Below, piece after piece: positions 60,952 to 64,000 of a DNA stretch of 64,000 nucleotides (positions are counted from its first letter, which is position 1; every line of letters starts with the position of its first letter). The stretch covers positions 1-64,000 of the forward strand of contig NZ_CP128847.1 in the NCBI RefSeq assembly GCF_030388665.1, read 5' to 3'. This stretch comes from Streptomyces flavofungini (GTDB lineage Bacteria; Actinomycetota; Actinomycetes; Streptomycetales; Streptomycetaceae). The notes under the pieces were generated by a model, which saw only the letters and a list, made by a program, of their open reading frames with translations, did no database searches and was not told the DNA's origin. The translations under genes were made by a program, and so were the position numbers.

Positions 60952-61533
60952 GTGGCCCTCACCCTCTTCCTCCGCCGCCCCGCCCCCACCGAACCACCGG
61001 CCGCCGAGCCCGAGCCGCGGCCCGAGACCGGCGAGACCTGGACACCCGAGGGCGTCACCATCGCCCAGCGCTACTACAACCAGGCCTACGCGGTCGTCCT
61101 CGTCTACACCACCGACGACGGGAAGACCGGCACCTACTACGCGGTCGCCTGCCTGGGCTGCCACTTCGCCTCCGCGCAGGACGGACGGCGCACCTACAAC
61201 ACGCGCTACGGCCTCACGCAAGCTGCGACGGCCGCCAACGAGCACGCCACGACCTGCCGCGCGCTGCCTCGCGACATCCCCGCCCGCCCGGACGACAACA
61301 CCGTGCGCGAGCGGCTGCAGACCTGGGCGAGCGGTGCCCGCCGCCGTGACGAGGACGTCCAACTGTGGCTCTCCGACCTGGCCCTGCTCCGCCTCACCCT
61401 CCAGCGCACCGACGACTGGATCACGAACGCGCTCCAGCAACTGGCCATCGACCAGCCGGAGATCCTGCGCACCGAACGCAGCCAGTACAGCGACTACGTC
61501 TCCTACTACGCACGCCGCCGCCCGCAGAACTGA
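60952..61533 (+). CDS. Hypothetical protein of the transfer region
   Basis: This 193-aa protein starts at GTG 60952. A Pro/Glu-rich N-terminus leads to a domain with YYNQAYAVVLVYTTDDGKTG, CLGCHFAS (CxxCH, about 64-71) and a later Cys at TTCRALP, giving a possible zinc site. The C-terminal half is helical and Arg-rich. No family recognised. A hairpin follows near 61550-61590. Confidence 0.6.
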   Translation: MALTLFLRRPAPTEPPAAEPEPRPETGETWTPEGVTIAQRYYNQAYAVVLVYTTDDGKTGTYYAVACLGCHFASAQDGRRTYNTRYGLTQAATAANEHATTCRALPRDIPARPDDNTVRERLQTWASGARRRDEDVQLWLSDLALLRLTLQRTDDWITNALQQLAIDQPEILRTERSQYSDYVSYYARRRPQN

Positions 61534-61638
61534 CCGGCGCCCTCCGTGCAGCCCCGGCCCGCCGGTCTCCCCGGCGGCCGGGGCCGCGCGGTGTCCGCCC
61601 GGTCACCCGGACCAGGCGACGGGCCCCCGGAGGTCCCC

Positions 61639-62022
61639 GTGCCCATGACCCGCCGCTCCCTGATGGACGCCGCCGCTGCGCGTTTCGGCTGGCGCCGCGC
61701 CTACGGCGACACCACCGAGGTCGACGCGCTGCTCACCGAGCAGTCCGAGACCGCGTACACCGCAGCCACCGAACACGCCGCGCTCGCCACCGGGAAGAAC
61801 CACGACGCCCTGGCCGTGCAGCCCGGAGTCCTGGACGTCCGCGGCCGGATCCTCGACGACGCCCTCTACCTGGAGGGCGTCCTGACCGGGGCCCGCAACC
61901 GCGGCCTGCCCAGCGAGGTCATCGAGCGCCTCGAGGACGTCGTCGACCACGCCCACGAGCTGACCGTGCTGCTCGCAGACGCCGCCCGCGCCACCACCGC
62001 CTATGCGGGCAGCGGCAACTGA
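61639..62022 (+). CDS. Helical hypothetical protein
   Basis: This 127-aa protein starts at GTG 61639, with GGAGG five bases upstream; ATG 61645 is the alternative. Strongly helical, with Ala/Glu-rich segments (QSETAYTAATEHAALATG, EVIERLEDVVDHAHELTV). No Cys or membrane span. A perfect 12-bp hairpin follows. Confidence 0.6.
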   Translation: MPMTRRSLMDAAAARFGWRRAYGDTTEVDALLTEQSETAYTAATEHAALATGKNHDALAVQPGVLDVRGRILDDALYLEGVLTGARNRGLPSEVIERLEDVVDHAHELTVLLADAARATTAYAGSGN

Positions 62023-62027
62023 GACGC

Positions 62028-62064
62028 CCGGGACGGCCGCTGGCGTGCGGCCCGGCCGTCCCGG
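62028..62064 (+). terminator. 12-bp perfect hairpin
   Basis: CCGGGACGGCCG (62028-62039) pairs with CGGCCGTCCCGG (62053-62064), 13-nt loop, six bases after the stop of 61639-62022. Confidence 0.65.
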
Positions 62065-62123
62065 AGCCCCAACCCCCTCCCCCACCAGAGCGCATCCGAC
62101 AGAAGAAGGAGCACCCCCCCATC

Positions 62124-62803
62124 ATGAGCCGAGCTGTTCGCCGCACCGCCCTCGCCGTCGCCGACGCCGCGACCGAGGGCCTTGGCATGGCCACCGTTGT
62201 GATCGGCGGCGCCACCGGAGCCTGGGCGGGCTACACCCAGTCGCCCGAAAACTGGTCCCACGACTGGCGCCTCGTCTTCGCCGGTGGCGTCGCAGTCGTG
62301 GCCGCCGTCGCAGTCAACTCCCTGGCCGAGCTGTTCCTGAACCCGCTGCGCCGCCTGCTCACCACAGCCCGCCGCCCCACCCGGCCGACCACCCGCGCAC
62401 CTCTCCGGCCGCTCCGGCACCTCCAGCCGCTCCGGCCACCCTGGCCGAGGGCCTGGCGCAGGTCGCCGCAGCCACCAGCAACGACGCCGCCTCCCGCGCC
62501 GCCTCGGCCGCATGGCGAATCGACCAGGGCGAAGACTTCCTGCGGGACGAGGACCGGTGGCGCGGCTATGAGAACGGCGAGGCCAGCTTCTTCCTCGCGC
62601 CCGGCGTCTGGCTCCACTACGCCAGCACCACGAGCAAGTACTCGGATGCCCAGTTCACGCTGCTGACCGGCGACAGCGACCAGCCGGTCCTCATCACCAG
62701 CATGGGGCAGATCCACCACCACCTCACCGCGCGCGCCGTCGGCCTCCCCGTCGCCGCTGACCCCGACGACCGCAACGCACCGCGCGAGCCCCTGAGCGCC
62801 TGA
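62124..62803 (+). pseudogene. Membrane-anchored protein split by a frameshift
   Basis: ATG 62124 opens a frame with a transmembrane helix (VFAGGVAVVAAVAVNSLAEL) up to about codon 90. Coding character then moves into the -1 frame (Ala/Pro-rich linker, then ATLAEGLAQVAAATSNDAAS, WRIDQGEDFLRDEDRWRGYE) and continues to TGA 62803. The shift lies within about 62340-62410. A missing base, sequencing error or translational slippage could explain it. The soluble domain with FFLAPGVWLHYASTTSKYSD is beta-rich; function unknown. Confidence 0.6.
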
Positions 62804-62839
62804 CCAGGCACCGTGCCGTCCCGGCCCCTCCCCGGTCCG

Positions 62840-63013
62840 GGGCGGGGCCGTCGGCCTCGCCGCGCACCGCCGCACCGTCCACACCCCCGTCGGTTGACCC
62901 CCGGCTGCCCATCACGATTCAGCTCGACCACTGGCAAGGAGGCACCCGTGAGCACCCAGACCAGGCCCGACACCTTCGCCGCGCTCCGCGACTGCTTCGC
63001 TACCGACCTCGCC
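62840..63013 (+). repeat. 174-bp direct repeat, copy 2
   Basis: Near-identical to 60397-60570 (two mismatches). It lies at the start of the 62948 gene. The copies are 2,443 bp apart in the same orientation, so recombination between them could delete or duplicate the intervening genes. Confidence 0.9.
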
Positions 63014-63253
63014 GCCCTCACCGGCGACCAGTCGCCGCGCGGCCACACCCCGAACGCCTTCATCGACCTGGTCGAAGAAGTCCGCGACCTCCTCGGAGCG
63101 TCCAGCCTCGGCAACTGGCAGGACGCCAGCGAGGACCTGCACTCCGCCGTCAGCTACCTCACCGACGCCCTGACCACCCCCGGCGGTGACCAGCCCTCGC
63201 TTCTGGCCCGGGCACGCACCCACCTGCGCGACGCCATCGCGACGGCTGGCTGA
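62948..63253 (+). CDS. Hypothetical helical protein
   Basis: This 101-aa protein starts at GTG 62948. Unlike the gene sharing its N-terminus, the sequence runs on as a soluble helical protein (AFIDLVEEVRDLLGASSLGN ... HSAVSYLTDALTTPGG). This is probably the original context of the shared start. A hairpin follows at 63277-63313. Confidence 0.65.
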   Translation: MSTQTRPDTFAALRDCFATDLAALTGDQSPRGHTPNAFIDLVEEVRDLLGASSLGNWQDASEDLHSAVSYLTDALTTPGGDQPSLLARARTHLRDAIATAG

Positions 63254-63276
63254 ACCGCGAGTTGAGCGCACTCTGT

Positions 63277-63313
63277 GCCGCCCCGACCCCGCCACCGCTG
63301 GGGCCGGGGCGGC
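63277..63313 (+). terminator. 14-bp hairpin
   Basis: GCCGCCCCGACCCC (63277-63290) pairs with 63300-63313 (one mismatch, 9-nt loop). Confidence 0.55.
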
Positions 63314-63360
63314 CGCAGCGGCCCCTCAACCCACGAGAAGCACGAAGGGAGATGGACGTC

Positions 63361-63663
63361 ATGGGCCTGCCCTACTACGAGGTAGACGTCCCGATCAGCA
63401 GCACCACCCAGCCCGGCCTGACCGGTGTACACGTCTTCACCGGCCCCGCCGACAGCCGTAGTGCCGCTGTACGGATCGCGCACGAGGTCTACGACGCGGC
63501 GTGCGCCGCGCAGGAGGCCGGACTCGAGATCCCCGACAAGAGGCCGGACGGCTGGGGAGCGAGCGGCTACCGGCCCGGCTGGGAGCCCGACTGGCTCTCC
63601 GCGACGGCCGGCCGCTGGGACGACCCGTACAGCTGGCTCCGCGTCAGCGACTTCGACCTGTAG
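63361..63663 (+). CDS. Small hypothetical protein
   Basis: This 100-aa protein is read from ATG 63361 because GGAG lies eight bases upstream; an ATG nine bases earlier is too close to that site. It is soluble and aromatic-rich (GLPYYEVDVPIS, RPDGWGASGYRPGWEPDWLS, DDPYSWLRVSDFDL). No family recognised. A hairpin follows. Confidence 0.6.
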   Translation: MGLPYYEVDVPISSTTQPGLTGVHVFTGPADSRSAAVRIAHEVYDAACAAQEAGLEIPDKRPDGWGASGYRPGWEPDWLSATAGRWDDPYSWLRVSDFDL

Positions 63664-63669
63664 CTACGC

Positions 63670-63716
63670 CCCGGGACAGGCGCTCAAGGCGTCCAAACCA
63701 GTTCGCCTGTCCCGGG
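63670..63716 (+). terminator. 13-bp perfect hairpin
   Basis: CCCGGGACAGGCG (63670-63682) pairs with CGCCTGTCCCGGG (63704-63716), 21-nt loop, six bases after the stop. Confidence 0.6.
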
Positions 63717-63755
63717 CCTACCCATCCCGTACGAGACGAGAGGGAGATCCTCAGT

Positions 63756-64000
63756 ATGGACTCCGTCCTGCGCGGACAGGCCCCGAATGGGCAGCGCGCA
63801 CCCCTACTGACTACCGCCGTCGCGCCGTTGACCGGCACAAGCCCGGCCGTCGGTGATCTGCCCGAAGGCGACTGGATTCGCGGCATCACGATCCGCCAGC
63901 CCTGGGCGACCTGCATCCTCGCCGGGAAGAGCCCGGAGAACAGGACCGGCAACTGGCCGTGGCGAGGCTGGGTCCTTCTGCACGCCGGGAAGAAGAAGCC
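63756..64000 (+). CDS. ASCH-domain protein, cut by the window edge
   Basis: ATG 63756 follows AGGGAG. About 80 residues are visible. After a disordered start the segment GITIRQPWATCILAGKSPEN followed by W..RGWVLLHAGKK matches the N-terminal strand and loop of ASCH/PUA-like domains, which bind RNA or modified nucleotides and include ribonucleases. The rest lies outside the window. Confidence 0.75.
   Translation, partial: MDSVLRGQAPNGQRAPLLTTAVAPLTGTSPAVGDLPEGDWIRGITIRQPWATCILAGKSPENRTGNWPWRGWVLLHAGKKK

Noticed and set aside
58761-61061. 766-codon minus-strand frame
   Set aside because: It crosses several plus-strand genes with ribosome sites and recognised motifs, including the P-loop kinase.
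1-64000. CRISPR array or cas genes
   Set aside because: No regularly spaced 25-40-bp repeats and no Cas-like proteins were seen.

Overview
The window is high-GC actinomycete DNA, most likely Streptomyces. The supports are GTG/ATG starts with GGAGG-type ribosome sites, tightly overlapping operons, an XRE/DUF5753 + DUF397 + ATPase regulatory trio, a WhiB protein and a TraB/FtsK-type conjugation gene. It is almost entirely accessory DNA: no ribosomal, central-metabolic or other core genes were seen. A large plasmid, a chromosome arm or a genomic island carrying an actinomycete conjugative element would all fit.

Left part (about 0.1-12 kb). A 719-aa protein has nine tandem Cys4 repeats followed by a GIY-YIG-like nuclease domain. 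Next comes a compact lasso-peptide cluster on the minus strand: precursor, cyclase, RRE protein, leader peptidase and a protein-isoaspartyl-methyltransferase homologue. Then an anti-sigma-like ATPase stands divergent from an XRE/DUF397 pair, followed by a translationally coupled three-gene operon of unknown function (9.1-11.5 kb).

Middle part (12-45 kb) is a mosaic of mobile DNA and stand-alone cargo. A Tn554-like tnpA/tnpB/tnpC trio has single-base frameshifts in both recombinases. Hypothetical proteins follow, including a HEPN-like candidate and a small divergent locus with two 16-bp palindromic operators. A TcmP-like protein, two cell-envelope proteins and a GNAT gene whose 3' end is replaced by an intact IS5-family element come next. 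An IS630-family element, tRNA-like fragments and a solo IS630 end follow. Further right are a secreted NucA/NucB-type nuclease with an acidic neighbour, a plasmid-replication-like protein, a TnpB remnant, a regulator/isochorismatase/FAD-oxidoreductase operon, a Fic-like/RHH toxin-antitoxin pair and a GntR repressor.

Right part (45-64 kb) reads as the transfer module of a Streptomyces conjugative plasmid or integrative element. Small Cys-rich and membrane proteins (Spd-like) are followed by a DUF2637 coiled-coil membrane protein, a block of GGCGA repeats that could be a cis-acting transfer locus, a Gly/Arg-rich membrane protein and a TraB-type FtsK translocase with a C-terminal winged-helix DNA-reading domain. 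A long run of small genes follows, most of them separated by strong GC-rich hairpins, including a P-loop polynucleotide-kinase-like protein. The window ends inside an ASCH-domain gene. The GntR repressor at 43.8-44.6 kb and the palindromes beside it probably control this module.

All functional calls rest on motif recognition by eye; no database search was possible.
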